Source: Scenedesmus sp. ARA3 (Eukaryota; Chlorophyta; Chlorophyceae; Sphaeropleales; Scenedesmaceae). From it: a stretch of 64,000 nt of DNA. Positions 1 to 11,769 of this stretch are shown here, in pieces. A program made the translations under genes and the position numbers. Below the pieces are notes generated by a model, which worked only from the letters and a program-made list of their open reading frames with translations, was not told the origin of the DNA and made no database searches. Each line of letters opens with the position of its first letter. The stretch's first letter is position 1. Where the stretch lies: the NCBI GenBank assembly GCA_004335835.1, contig RWJK01001672.1:274007-338006 (forward strand), read 5' to 3'.

Positions 1-668
1 GCAGGCTTGACATCACAACCACAGTAAGTGCCGCATTTGGTGATGGCAACTGCTGCGCTTTGTCACCAGCAGCTGGCACCAATCTATGCCAAAGTGGCGC
101 ACAAGGCGCACATGCAACACTATGTGCACACCTGGCGTGCCATGCTATGAAACGAATCAATATCTGAACAACTGCAACCTATTTCTGTGACCAAGCCTCT
201 ACCTGCAGCTGCCTACGCCTACAACGTGCACCACACAACAGCAGCACCTGCAGCCTACATGCCTATATTGGCCAGCAGCACCTGCAGCCTACCTAACAGC
301 CCTCAGTACACTGGCACTCTACATGCATATGCCTTTCTGCAATGTTGTCATCACAGCATTGTGCAATGCTGCCTGCGGCTGAGCCACATGCACAAACCCT
401 TCCAGGTGCACCACCACCTGGACAAGTACTTTACCAGGAAAGATGCTGGCAGCAGTGCATGCCTGAGCACAGCTGCCTAGCAGGCTGTCTCACAGGCTCC
501 ATTAAAGGAGGAAAATTTCTCTGCTCTCAAGCCGCAGCACAGCATGTACGACAAATGCGGCCAACAGGCTCCCTCACAAGATCCTTTCTCTGTCCTTGAA
601 GCGCAGCTAGCACTGCATCCTGCGCATGCACTTGATGGCGCAGCGTGCCCTGGCTCCCTGGCCAGCCG
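1..668. other. flank without a recognised gene
   Basis: This is the 3' flank of the M43 peptidase gene. It contains degenerate short repeats rich in CACCTGCAGCC between about 200 and 300, and a short (CAG)n tract at 701-722 that reads as CTG on the minus strand, just downstream of the tentative last exon. Open frames here are short and low in complexity. I see no gene I can support. Confidence 0.5.
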
Positions 669-2987
669 TCAGCGTGCGCAGGCACGTCTTGTCACCCTGC
701 AGCAGCAGCAGCAGCAGCAGCAGCTTATGTAAACAATGCGTCCGATCCAAATTAGGGCCGCCATCCACTGATTGCATGCGTGTTCCTGAGCAGCGCAGTG
801 AATCTTCAAGTAACGCCTTGTTTGGAGCTCTTTATGCATCCTCTGCCAAACATCAGCGTGGCGCCATTTAAACATACAAGGCAGCAGGTACATGCAAGGC
901 TCATTCTCCAAGGCCCAGCACTGCAGCACTGTTCAACCCAAGTAGTGTCCACTCACGTAGCTCATCAGGTTGTTGAAGTTATTGAAGTAATTGCTGCCCT
1001 GGGGGAAGCCGACAGCAGCACTGCAGGACTGCTGCGCGTATGCCGTGGTGTTGCTGTACGCGCCAGTCTGGGGGTTACAGTCCACAAAGCGCAGGATGTC
1101 TGTCACGCTGTTCCGTGTTCCGTTCAGGGACTGTGCCGGAGTGTCACGAACGCCGTCGGAACGCCCTGCAGTTGCAGGTGTGTGGAAGGAGCAGCAAGCA
1201 CAGCATGACTTACGGAGGGCAACATGCGCTGCTGACACATGCAGCTTGGATCAGAAGCAGCTTGTATTGGCAGCAGTGGCACACACACGTCACCGGCTCT
1301 GCCACGTTCTGTGTAGTTTCCCTTAGCAGCAAGAACATAACCATAGTCAGCAGTAAGCAACAATACAGCAACCGGCAACTGAGATAGCAATGTGAAATGT
1401 CAAACCAACTAAGCACACACCAACTCACCAGCAATGATGTCGGCAGGATGCGTGCTGGCGCTCATCTCGCACTGCTCCTGCAGCGAGGGCTTGCCGCCAA
1501 AGCGGCGCTCCTCGTACCAGGTGTGATGCAGCATCTGCGGGCGCAACAGCACATCACAACCAGTAATTCTCAGTGTGATAGAACATAAAATGCAGCCATT
1601 TGCTGCTGCTGTGGCATCACCACATGACGCGCAACGCAGTGATGCCTGTGGAGCTGCTGCCTTGTACTCACCAGCTGGTGCCCAATCTCTTGTGCCTCAT
1701 GAAGCATGAGTCATGAGACATCCAGCACAAACTGCAGTATATTTTAACAGCTGCACTGAGGTGCACCGCACTCACCAGCTGGTGCCCGATCTCGTGTGCA
1801 AGTGTAGCGCCGCTATCAGACAGCCCGCCATCGATCAGCGACCGCCCACCCAGCCCCGGCAGTGTCTTCTCATACAGGAACACCCTGCGGCCAGCAGGGC
1901 GCAAGCGGCAGACAGCAGACTCTCAGCAGCGATAATCATAACTGCAAGCAGCATGTGTGCAGGCACAGGACAACTCTGCGACCAGCTCGCAGTGCGAGTG
2001 CCACCAACAGCATCTGACTAGTGGGGCTCTTGAAGCATCACAAATGCGTCGTAAGGCAAGCCTCACCAGTTGGCGCAGCCTGGCATTGCTCCAGTGGTCA
2101 TGTATGAGGGGTACAGCGTGACACCCAGTGATGTGCCGCTGCAGCAGTAAAATGGAACAAAAGAACATAGCCATATGAGTACACGGCGTTGTGAGCAGAG
2201 ATGCACAGCCATGCCACTTGAGAAAGGACCAGGGCATCTAGCAGTGAGGATTGAGGCAAGATACAGGCTACTCATTGTATGGCTGCCAGCTTACTGCCAT
2301 GGCATACATTCTGAACGGCACTACTCAACAGCAGTTCTGCCCTGCCAGACATTGCTGCTGCTGCTGCTGCTGCTGCTGCCACCACTTATTGTGCAACACA
2401 AGCTGTTGGAAAAAGAGCAGCTTCCAGCCTCTCACCCAAGATGAGTCGGCGCCGTCACGACATTGATTGCCGCCTGGTCACCAAAGCGCTGCTGCTTGCA
2501 TATCCAGCACCGTCCGCTCGGATCCAAGCACACATCAATGTCATTCGGCGAGCTTGCATTCGCGTAATGCATCACGCCATCCCACTTGAACTGAATGCCA
2601 ACATGCGCATACAGCCTGTTTACATAATCCACCTGCTCCTGCACAAGGTCTGCTGTGTACCTGCCACCAGTGCAGTCGCCGCTGCGGCAAACCCTCCCAG
2701 CCGTCCAATATAACGGCAGTACAATAGGGTTTGCAGGAGGGCCTTGGTCTGCTGCCTGGCAAGCCTGCATTTGACTCTCTGCTTCTAGCTGCGTCTCTGC
2801 TACTGCTGCAATGCCAACACTGCCAGGGCCACCAGCTAAAAGCTGCAGCGGGTAGGGCTCGTGTGCGCCGCAGTCGTCTGGCTTTGCCTTGCGTGCGCTG
2901 GCTGACGCCGCTGCAACCGCTGCTACTGCAACACCAAGAGGGCTGCTTGAATCTGCTGCAACAGCAACCTTGGACTTGCGATTGTCA

Positions 2988-3026
<39 letters not shown>

Positions 3027-4280
3027 GTGCTGTGGCTATCCTCATCCCTGCCCGTGTGCTCATCCACATCAGCACTTGCTACAGCAATGCTGCTGCTGCT
3101 TCCGGCATGCCTACTCCGCTGCCGAGCTCCTCTGCCTGCGGCAGCACCATCAGACCCGCCCCTGCCTGCATCTGCAGCACCAGCACCAGCAGCAGCAACA
3201 GCTCCACGATTGCCTGCGCCAGTACCAGCCCCTGCGCGTGCACCAGCAGCGCTGCCGCCCCTGCCTGGCCTGTTCCTTGCTGGTGTCCTAGCTGCTGCTC
3301 TGCAGGCGCTGCAGCGGGGGCAGCAGTCGCCGGCTGCTGCGCAGAACTCATCACACCAGCACATGCCTGTACAAGAAGCAGCACCAACCAACAGCAGCAG
3401 CAGCAGACATGCAGGGGTTGTTGACAATTAAGCCGCTGCATCCTGTGAGTACCCCAGGTGCGCTTGCTGCGCAAGGTTGAATTGTCTGTTTGCTGCATGT
3501 CACTGGAATGCGGATATTTCCAAGCATCATGCAGCGGATGCTGAATCACTCACACCCAAACTCTGATGCATGCACAAAAGCATCGGCCATGCGCGCCGCA
3601 CCAGGCAGGTAGCTGCTGCCGGCAGCTGTCCGGCGCGCGGCGGGCTCGGAGCTACGCCTGTTCACTTCTCCATCACAGTCTGTGATGTAGCTCTTGTTCC
3701 TGCTGGGTTCCATGCTGGGGCACAGCGCATTCTTGCTGGCTGCGCTGCCGCAGCAGTCGCCAGTCTGATCGCAGTAGTAGTCGCAGTGGCAGAAGCCGCT
3801 GCCGTGCTTGATGTGGGTTTGGCCGCACTTCTGGTAGCAAGGTCCAGGGTTGCATGTACCTGTATATGATTGTATGTCGTGCTGCGTGAGGTGTTGGTCT
3901 TCCCTGACATGTAAGTCAAGACGTGGCACTGGGGGTGTGCCGGTTGTGTGCATGTGGTGAAAGGCTCTTGCTGTCTTTTTGAAGATAGCAGCGCTCAGAG
4001 CAGCAGCGACAGCTCCATCAGCAATGCTGTCTGCTGCTGAATCAACTGCCCGCCTGTAGCTGAATCTCGACTCACCATCGTCTGCCTGGCGATATCCATT
4101 TGAGCACACGCATGCACCAGCTGCGAGACGGTATGTTGGTCCTGCACATGTTCGACAGCTGCCGTCTGGCCTAAAGGCAATACATCCCTGCAGCGTCCCA
4201 ACCTGCCGCCTGTTGATCTGTGCGGTTGAAACTGTGATCAAACACGCTATTAAGCACAGCAGTATTGTGATGTTCGCCAT
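669..4280 (-). CDS. secreted SMB-domain M43-like zinc metallopeptidase, 7 exons
   Basis: Exons (minus): 3554-4280, 2436-3366, 2067-2138, 1776-1884, 1429-1534, 957-1165 and tentatively 669-920; they sum to about 801 residues. The ATG at 4280 opens a hydrophobic signal peptide. Two somatomedin-B-like cysteine clusters follow: one around residues 145-180 (ends CDYYCDQTGDCC) and one created by the exon 1/2 junction (CDEFCAAAGDCC). A low-complexity Ala/Gly/Gln linker leads to the catalytic domain. Exon 4 ends HEIGHQL and exon 5 begins MLHHTW, so splicing builds HEXXHxxxxxH with all three zinc ligands. Exon 6 gives SDGVRDTPAQ and the Met-turn NNLMSY, both typical of M43 (pappalysin/cytophagalysin). 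Exon 7 has CMFKW...QRM like the family C-terminus. Gly of the usual HxxGxxH is Met here. The C-terminus after about position 800 is uncertain because another intron may exist. Likely role: extracellular or cell-wall proteolysis (inference). Confidence 0.8.
1668..1702 (-). repeat. partial copy of the M43 zinc-site exon end plus donor
   Basis: This roughly 30-nt segment lies in the intron just downstream of exon 4. It repeats that exon's 3' end and its GTGAGT donor about 100 bp away from the parent. It would read AQEIGHQL, so the first zinc histidine of HEIGH is replaced by Gln. No proper exon start is visible. It is a decoy donor or decayed partial exon. Confidence 0.8.
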
Positions 4281-5835
4281 TGCACGCGGTGCTGGTAGCG
4301 TTTCTGGCGCTTTTTCACGGGCGCGCCAGCATCTCCATCATGCTGATGCCAGCTCAAATCCGCTTGCGGCAAGATTAATTGATAAAAATGGGTAGGTCAA
4401 TTTCATAGTGCTTCACGGAAGATTGCGTAATAGCTTCAGCAGGGCTTTCAGACCGGCGTTTTAGTGCTGTCACTCAAATCGTCCCCAAGCCTTGACTCAA
4501 GGCCTCAAGTTGAGGCACGCTGACAGCGTGACGACTCGTTTGCACTGCACCTGCCCGTAGTGAGAGCAAAGGAAGCAAATTCGAGACTACAACGGATGCT
4601 CATGGCGAGTCAGAGTTGCTCTTTGGCAGCTGCTGTGCAGCTGCCTTGGTTCTGATCCTAGCTGCTGCTTGCCGTGATGGCCAAACATTCAGCACAGGCA
4701 AAGCAGTCGCCACCAACACAAACGAACCAAGAACGCGAAATATGCTCAAAAGCTACTTAGGTCCATGGAGCAACACAGCTGACATACGTCCCCACAGTTG
4801 CTGAACCGAACAGGTCATGCAGCAATGAACACCACACCTCAGTCCAGCACTGTCCAGCAGCCCATTCAGCACCGGGTGCAGCACAGCTAAATAATGACAG
4901 CGCTTGCTTGCACAGCCCGGCAATTCTGCAGAAACATCAGGAAACTGGTCACTGCAGAAGCGCGCGTAGAGGTCAGATGACCCTTCAATTGCCACGCTAC
5001 AACAAAAAAACCTGCTCCAATGGCGACAGCAGGCTGCAAACAACAAACATACGGCATCAAAGTCCTGACACACAAACATGCAGTCATAGCTTGTCACCAG
5101 CTCTATGCTGTAGCTCAGCTGTGATCCCAGTATCTCAAGCCAATGCCAGCTGCCATAACAGATGTGTGGCCCACTTGTGGCACCTGGATGTGCAAGGCAC
5201 GTACATCATGCTGGTCTGTTAGCAAATGCGGCTCACCGGCACAGGGAATCTGAGAATGGGAGCGCTGCTGTGGGTGCTACAAACCCCATGCACTTGCCCA
5301 GGGGCAGATTGGCCCACAAAACAGTTGTGCCACATAGACAACAACAGCTAGCAGGGCACAGCGTTTAACAAACCAGCTCTGCCTCACAACACTACTGCAG
5401 CATGCGAAATAAGTTGTACATACAAGCAAAAGCCTCATATGGGTACTTGGAAATAATACTGGTGCTTGATAGGGCATCCGTGTAGTTTGACAACAGCTCC
5501 ACGCACATAGCGCTGCTGCCCAACATTGTGGGCGTCCCGTAGCATATGTGGGCGTCCGTATGTCACCAGACATAAGATATCAACCAGCATGCAATGCGCA
5601 CTGCTATACTTGCAGAAGCTGTATGCTGTGCTGCCTGCACCGAGTGGCACAGCCTTTGCACCATCACATGCCAGCAAGTCACGCCAACAGCGCTGGTGCT
5701 CGCAACCAGCAACTGAAAGCGACTTTGCAGCACCAGCCTACTGTGCTGGTGGTCTCTCTGCCACTCCACAAAGCCTGCTGCAGCCCAAACCAAACACACC
5801 AATCAGCGCTTGGCAGCAGCCCCCTGCAGCAAGCC
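4281..5835. other. intergenic region, possible unidentified minus-strand exons
   Basis: No recognisable gene. On the minus strand, stretches at about 4760-5000 (contains LYARFCSDQFPDVSAELPG) and about 5400-5530 look less repetitive than background. They might be exons of an unidentified gene, but I could not join them by splice sites. A 15-bp unit (CATATGTGGGCGTCC) is nearly repeated at 5529-5560. Confidence 0.25.
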
Positions 5836-6459
5836 TCAAGCAATGCCCAGCTGATCGCCATTGCTGCTGGTGTCGCCCATGAGCTTGGTGCTCTGTATCA
5901 AGTCCTGCAGCTGCTGCACGCTTGCTGTGTCCATGCTCTGCCGCAGTGCTGCTGCAGGGTTGTGATGGCCTTTCAGGCCACCTTCGCTGCTGCTCATGCC
6001 CTGGCTCACTCGCAGTGTGTCATCCATCACATTCTCCAGGATGCTGAGCGCGTGCTGCATGCGGTCCACACGCATCTTGAGGTACTCCCGCTCCTTGTGC
6101 AGCTTACGCAGGTCTGTCTCTGCCTGCTTGCGTGCTGCTGCCTCCTTCTGCAACTTCCTGCTGAGGTCCTCCTGGTGCGCTGCTGCCTTGCTCAATGACT
6201 GCTTGTAGCCTGCTATCTGCTGCTGCAGGCCTTCGTTCTCATGCAGGAGGCGGTCCTCATGCTGCTGTACGGCAGTGTATAACCCGGACAGCTCATTGAG
6301 CTCTTGCAACCGCATCTCCAGCTGCTTGCTGAGCTGCTCTGCCCTGCGGGAAGCTATGTCTGCTGCCTTGCGGTACTCCTCTCGCTGGCTGTTTGCTGAC
6401 TCAAGCAAGTCCCTGAGCTCTGCCTTTTCGGCCTCTGCACGGCCAAAAAAGCACGACAT
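5836..6459 (-). CDS. coiled-coil protein, 207 aa, single exon
   Basis: The frame runs from an ATG at 6459 to a TGA at 5836 with no intron. Residues about 8-150 are rich in Glu, Lys, Arg, Gln and Leu with heptad-like spacing (for example RRAEQLSKQLEMRLQELNEL and LRKLHKEREYLKMRVDRMQ), predicting a long coiled coil. The last 50 residues are Ser/Gly-rich and probably disordered. There is no signal peptide or membrane segment. The sequence suggests a structural or scaffolding role in the cytoplasm or at the cytoskeleton, but I recognise no family. A start immediately followed by a coiled coil and the clean stop suggest the model is complete. Confidence 0.65.
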   Translation of the reverse strand: MSCFFGRAEAEKAELRDLLESANSQREEYRKAADIASRRAEQLSKQLEMRLQELNELSGLYTAVQQHEDRLLHENEGLQQQIAGYKQSLSKAAAHQEDLSRKLQKEAAARKQAETDLRKLHKEREYLKMRVDRMQHALSILENVMDDTLRVSQGMSSSEGGLKGHHNPAAALRQSMDTASVQQLQDLIQSTKLMGDTSSNGDQLGIA

Positions 6460-7200
6460 GGTTGCCTGTCCAAGTCCTCGACGTGCCGAGCTGTGCTTCC
6501 CTCAACAATGCAGAAGCGAGCCCTCTCCGGCTTGCAAGGTGATTTTGGGTCAAATAGTCAACCTGAAAGATTTAGGCGAAAGCGAGAGTGCAGCAAATGG
6601 GTAGAGACGTTTCACTGCTGTTGTTGGCGACAAGGCATTGCATGGAATTCAAAGTCATCATCAGATGATTATATCGTAAAATCATCAAGTTCAATTGCAG
6701 CTGATGTACAGCCACCTGACGTGACAGGTCAACCCAGTCAAATCGTTGAACCCCGACGGCCGCAACACAACACGATACCCTCGTCAAAAACGTTCCGTGC
6801 TTTATCAGGTTAGCCCGTTACCAAGCAATTGCCGAACCTGCGGGCCACTGGCACCTGAGTGTGTCTGGAGCTGGCTTACTTGGGCACCAAGAGCTGCTGA
6901 CAACAGCCCAGCCTGGCGGGTACACCAACTTGGCAAGCATGCATGCAAGAACAACTGCGTCAGAGCAGCATGCTGCACCTACAGTTGAAGAATCTGAGTG
7001 AAAATTTGTCAGCTATTTAGTACAAATTCCTGCGGCTACGGCAAGCGCTGACTGTGGCTAGCTGGGTACCAGGCATGCACCCAGCACGCAGCACACGTGT
7101 TGCTGCACACAGCTGTGATGAGCAGTGCGTGACATACGCTGCCACCAGCATTGAAAAAGGACCGTTCCAGCGCAACAGCAAACAGCACGGTTGTATGTAA
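6460..7200. other. short intergenic region
   Basis: The region lies between the start of the coiled-coil gene and the stop codon of the DnaJ/TPR gene, both on the minus strand, so it must hold the coiled-coil gene's promoter and the DnaJ gene's 3' end. Around 6600-6720 it is relatively AT-rich with short inverted TCATCA/TGATGA motifs. I see no coding signal. Confidence 0.4.
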
Positions 7201-10200
7201 CTATGCGAACCTGCTGCTGCTGCCATACTGGTATGTACCGCCACTGCTGCTGCCACTGCTGCTACTGGAGCTAGGGCCCATGTATCTGGCTTGCTGCTGG
7301 GAGCTGCCGCTGCCTCCAGGGCCACCGTTGCTGCTGCTGCTGCTGCGCCAGCGAGCAGCTTCTGCTGCAGCTGCCGTCGCCGCCTTTGCTGCCGCAGCCT
7401 CTGCTGCGGCTGCGTACCCGAACCCGCCAGGTTGCGGGTAGTGCCAGCTGCTGTACATGCCGCCGCTTGCACTGCTGCTGGTGCTTGTGCTGCTGCCTGC
7501 TGGCTGTGCCTCCCGCTGCCGCATGTGCGCACGGCCTGCTGCTGCAGCAGTAGGCGAGCTTCTGCTGCTGGTGCCAGCGCTGCCCCTCATGCGTGCCTTG
7601 ATCATCAGGCGCGCTGCATCATGCTGTGCACGCTTTGCAGGGTCAGCCAGCACTGCATTGGCTGCAGTGATGAGCACAAACACAACTTCTGCGGCTGCTT
7701 TTGCGCTGGGCCCAGTAGCCTTGTCTGGATGGTGCTTCAGCGCCAGCTTCCTGCACCAGCAGCAGCAAACATCCAGCCGTTAAAACACCATACTCATGCG
7801 TCGGAAGACAGGCCACTAGCAAACATGAACTTCTCCTTTTACTTTGCATCAAAGCTACGATAATCTTTGCGCACACTCCATATGCAGAGGTTGTGCAAAC
7901 TGGCATTGCAGCAGCTGAACTACGGCTGGCACCAGCTTGCAACTGGACACAACAGTACCGCTTCCTTCAGCTGCTGTTGTCGCCCTCACCTGTAAGCAGC
8001 CTTGACCTCAGCAGTGCTGCAGCCCTGCTGCAGCCCCAGCACTGCATAGTAGTTGGGCCCAGCACTGCCCTGCAGGCGCTGCCGCTGCTGCGCATCACGC
8101 AAGCGTATGGATGCCTCCCTGCAGGAGCTGCTGCTGCTGCCGCCACAGAGCTGCATCAGCTGCTGCAGGTCTGCTACCGCACTGCTGAAGTCCTCGATAG
8201 CCATGTACGCCTCAGCGCGCCGCTGCAGTACAAGACAGCCAGCAGCACCAGTGGCAGAGGGAGTTGAGCAGTGACACCCGCAGGCACCATCACCTTCAGT
8301 ACAGCACATCCAAACCGCATGTGGTACACTCCTGCCTACACCAACATTACCAAACTCAAATGCACTGCAGGGCAGCTGTTACAGCTCCATGCTTCGTTCT
8401 TCTCATTCAACCTCACCTGCAGCACCCGCGGGTACTTGCCATTCAACTGCGCAGCCATGCAGCAGTCCGCAATTGCCTCCAGGTACTGCCCACACGCATG
8501 CAGCGCAGCTGCACGGTTGCACAACAGCACCGCATTCAGTGTGGGCTCCTCTACGTTGAGTGCAAGCGCGTCACTGTACGCCTCAAGCGCCTGGCGGTAC
8601 TGCTGCGCCTGGTAGGCGGCGTTGCCGCGCTGGAAAGGCAGCAGCAAAGAAAGAAGCAAGGCAGCGGGTGCAGGCGCAGGTGTAAGAGCATGCTGACAAC
8701 CATTGGATGTAGCTGTGCAGGGTGGCTGGAGCACACATCGCTGCATGGACACAGCCTGTTAAGCGTAGCATCATGCGGACGTGCTGTCCCGGCAACGCTA
8801 GGACACAGTGGCGAACAGGCTTCAGAGAGGCCTCAAGTTGCAATCACACCTTCCTTGATCACATACCACTGTACCGTACGGTGCGGCCGTACCACAGAAA
8901 ACCCAAATGAACGGCCTAGCGCATGCGCTACTACACCACTGCCATGCCCAGCACCCCTGCTTGCCCCAGCAGTCAAACCCACACGCCTCACCTGCTTCAG
9001 CTGCTCTGCCTGTTGGCTGCGTGCCAGGCGTTCCTGCAAGGCCTCCGCCTCAGCCTGTGCCTCCCGCAGGCTCGCATTCTCAGCCTCCAGCTGCTGCGCA
9101 CGCTGCTGCAGCTGCGCTACCTGCGCCTGCTGCTGTTCGGCTTGCTGCTGCTGTTGTGCTTCTTGCTGCTGTTCTGCTTCTTGCTGCTGCTGTGACTGGC
9201 GGGGCTGCTGCTGCTCTTGTCCCTGTGTGCCTGCACTTCTTTGCAAGCGGTCCAACAAGCGGCTATGTGCAGCTTGTGGCGCAAATGCCTGCTGCTGGCT
9301 GAAAGGCTCCTGCTGCTGCTGCGCTACTGGCTGCTGAGTGCTGCTACTGCTGGCTTGCTGACGCTGCTGCTGCAGTGGCACAGGCGGCACATTCTCAGCC
9401 TCATCACCGTCTAATGGCTGTGCTGTCCTGCCTGCTGCTGATGGTGCTGCATGAGTACTGCTTGCTTTGGCTGGTGCTGGTTTGCTAGAGCTGCAGTTCT
9501 CCTTGTCGTCGCTGTGCTGCCTGCAGCCTGCGTGGGCATCGCCCTTGACACAGCTGCTGGAGCTACTGCTACCATCCTGCTGCTGCTGCTGCGCGCGGTT
9601 TGGTGTCTGCCAGCTAGTGTGGTAGGTGTTGGTGGCTTCGCTTAGAGGGGTGCCAGCGCCTGCAGAACACACAGCCGTGAACAAACAGCACATACCATCA
9701 CACATTGGTTATGTGCCATACGTGAGGGTGCCAAACTGCGGTGCATGCAATTTATTCACGCCTTGACTGGAAACAAAGAGTTTCGGTTTCCTTGCATGTA
9801 GATTGGTTCGGTGCTGCATTGCGCTTGGCCAGCCGCTGGCAATGCTGTTAACTTTGAACCTCAGCTCCAGTAGCATAGCTCATCACTGCTCGCTTTACAC
9901 AAGCTCCAATCCAATATATGTGCATACCTGCCATGTTGCTTGTGGCTGGTCTGCACCTGGAGGTTGCCTCGCTGCTGCCTGGGCTTGCCACGCCGTGGCA
10001 ACTGAAGCTGCGCACAGGCGTGAAGGCACTGCCTCCACTGCTGCTGCAGCAGCTACTGCCGCTGCCTCCAGGGCTGCCGGCTCCGGCTGCATTGTCAGGA
10101 GCAGCAGCGTCTGCTGCTGTAGGTCGTGGGCTGCTGCTGCTTCTGCTGTTTGGCTGGGGTGCAGCTGCTGCAGGAGAGGCTGCTGCTTGTGTCACTTGGT

Positions 10201-10759
10201 CAGCGTCTGCCTGGTCTGCTGCATCTGAGCCGCCTAGGGCCTGCTTTGCTGCTATGGCATGCAGCTGCTGCATCAGTGCTTGTATGTGCAGCTTGTTTGC
10301 TTGCAGCTCATGTTCCATCCGCTGCAAGCGCTGCTGCCAGAGGCGCCTGTCATCTTTTGCTGCAGCCTGCAGAATCGGGGCAGTGCATGCCATGAGCTGC
10401 TGACATTGGCAAAGCGGCCTTTCCCCAACAAGTAGCACCGCAGCTATTGTTTTATCATAGTGCTTTAGTTCAGACTGCAGCAGACCTAGCTCAGTGTCGG
10501 AAGCATGCTGCAGCATCCTGCATGTGGACTTGCTGCTGCTGCTGCCGCAATCTTTGACCATCAAGCCCACCTGCAGCTGCTTCACTTCGCGCTTCTTCTC
10601 TACATATGCTGCCACTAGCTTTGCATTCTGCTCTGCCATGTCCATCAAGCCCTCCCTGGCAGCCGTCTTGGCATTCCTCAGAGAGTCTGCTGCTCTCTCC
10701 AGCTTTGCTTGCAATGCTAGACATCCCGGGCAGGCGGAGTTCATGTCAATGCTTTCCAT
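7201..10759 (-). CDS. coiled-coil, TPR and J-domain co-chaperone, 5 exons (831 aa)
   Basis: Exons (minus): 9928-10759, 8992-9659, 8417-8629, 7990-8222, 7201-7750. All junctions agree in phase. Exon 1 (from ATG 10759) carries a CPGC motif and a coiled coil. Exon 2 is Gln/Ser-rich and ends in a second coiled coil (about residues 430-500). Exons 3 and 4 carry about three TPR units, for example RGNAAYQAQQYRQALEAYSD and RRAEAYMAIEDFSSAVADLQ. The end of exon 4 and exon 5 give a J domain beginning NYYAVLGL, with the HPD motif (LALKHHPDK) that stimulates Hsp70 ATPase. The tail is Ser/Gly-rich. TPR followed by a J domain is the DNAJC7/TPR2 plan, but the long coiled-coil/polyQ N-terminus is unusual for it. 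Expected role: Hsp70/Hsp90 client transfer in the cytosol (from family knowledge). Confidence 0.85.
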
Positions 10760-11769
10760 TACAATAAGCGGCGGATAATTCAGCATTTAGCTAGCAAGGC
10801 GCAGCAACGATACAGTCGCAAAACAGGCACATCGTCGTTGTTGAGGTTGGCCAAGCAAGCGACCGTTGCAGGAATGGATTTTTCAACAGCAACAAAGACG
10901 GCTTCCTTGATGGAGTTTTCTGCAACGCAAATACATGCTGGGACACCCAGCTGCCGCAGTTTGAAAAACTTGTCACTTGGACAACCTCGGTGAAGCACGC
11001 TGGAATTGCGTTAACTTGATCTCTACGCGACTATGGGCTGATGAACACTTTGACCATTAAACAGCATTCATTCAGATCAGCTGTGGATGCTAGGTGCCGC
11101 AAGTGGTCATCTTGCAACTTGTCACTGGTGCTGGTGACCACCCCATCACTGGCAAGCAGGGTGCAGTGCAGGACGTTCATCAGAACAGCCGCTGTGCACA
11201 CCTCAAGGACCAGCAAATAGGCCGGTAAAATGGTGATTGTGTGCACAGCAGTGGCACCAGCACTTGTCTCACAACACAGCTGCACAGCAACTTCTACAAC
11301 TAAGGGCCTGTGTCAGAGGCACTGCTGCTGGGCAAGCGAACATGCTGCACAGCAGTTCTTGCCCATTTGCGATACTGCCTGACGTGCTTCTACTTTAGTC
11401 ATGAAGCAGCTGTCCCTCAACAGCTGTCATGGATGCTGTAGATGCTGCTGCTGCCGCTGTGCTCAGCAGGAGGCTCCTGCTGCTGCTGGCCCATTGTCAG
11501 ACCGAGCCCTCGCCACTAAGCCACATCAAACAAGAGCTAGCCTGAAGGCCAGCCAAACAGCCCAACTCAGCAATGTGCAGAGATTTGTACCCGCATGTGT
11601 GTGACACTGCGCATGTCAATTGTGAAGGAGGCTACCACGCTGACATCGCATGCATCGGATATTGTGCCACATACTACCTGGTGACTGAGGGCTGCACCAG
11701 ATGCAAACTACCACAGTTGTCCAACACACAACCAACATTGCTGCCTACCCTATCCTGCTGCTTGACATG
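10760..11769. other. intergenic region
   Basis: The region separates two minus-strand genes and includes the DnaJ/TPR gene's upstream region. Open frames on both strands are short. An 8-G run lies at about 11882, inside the intron of the next gene. Nothing recognisable is present. Confidence 0.4.
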
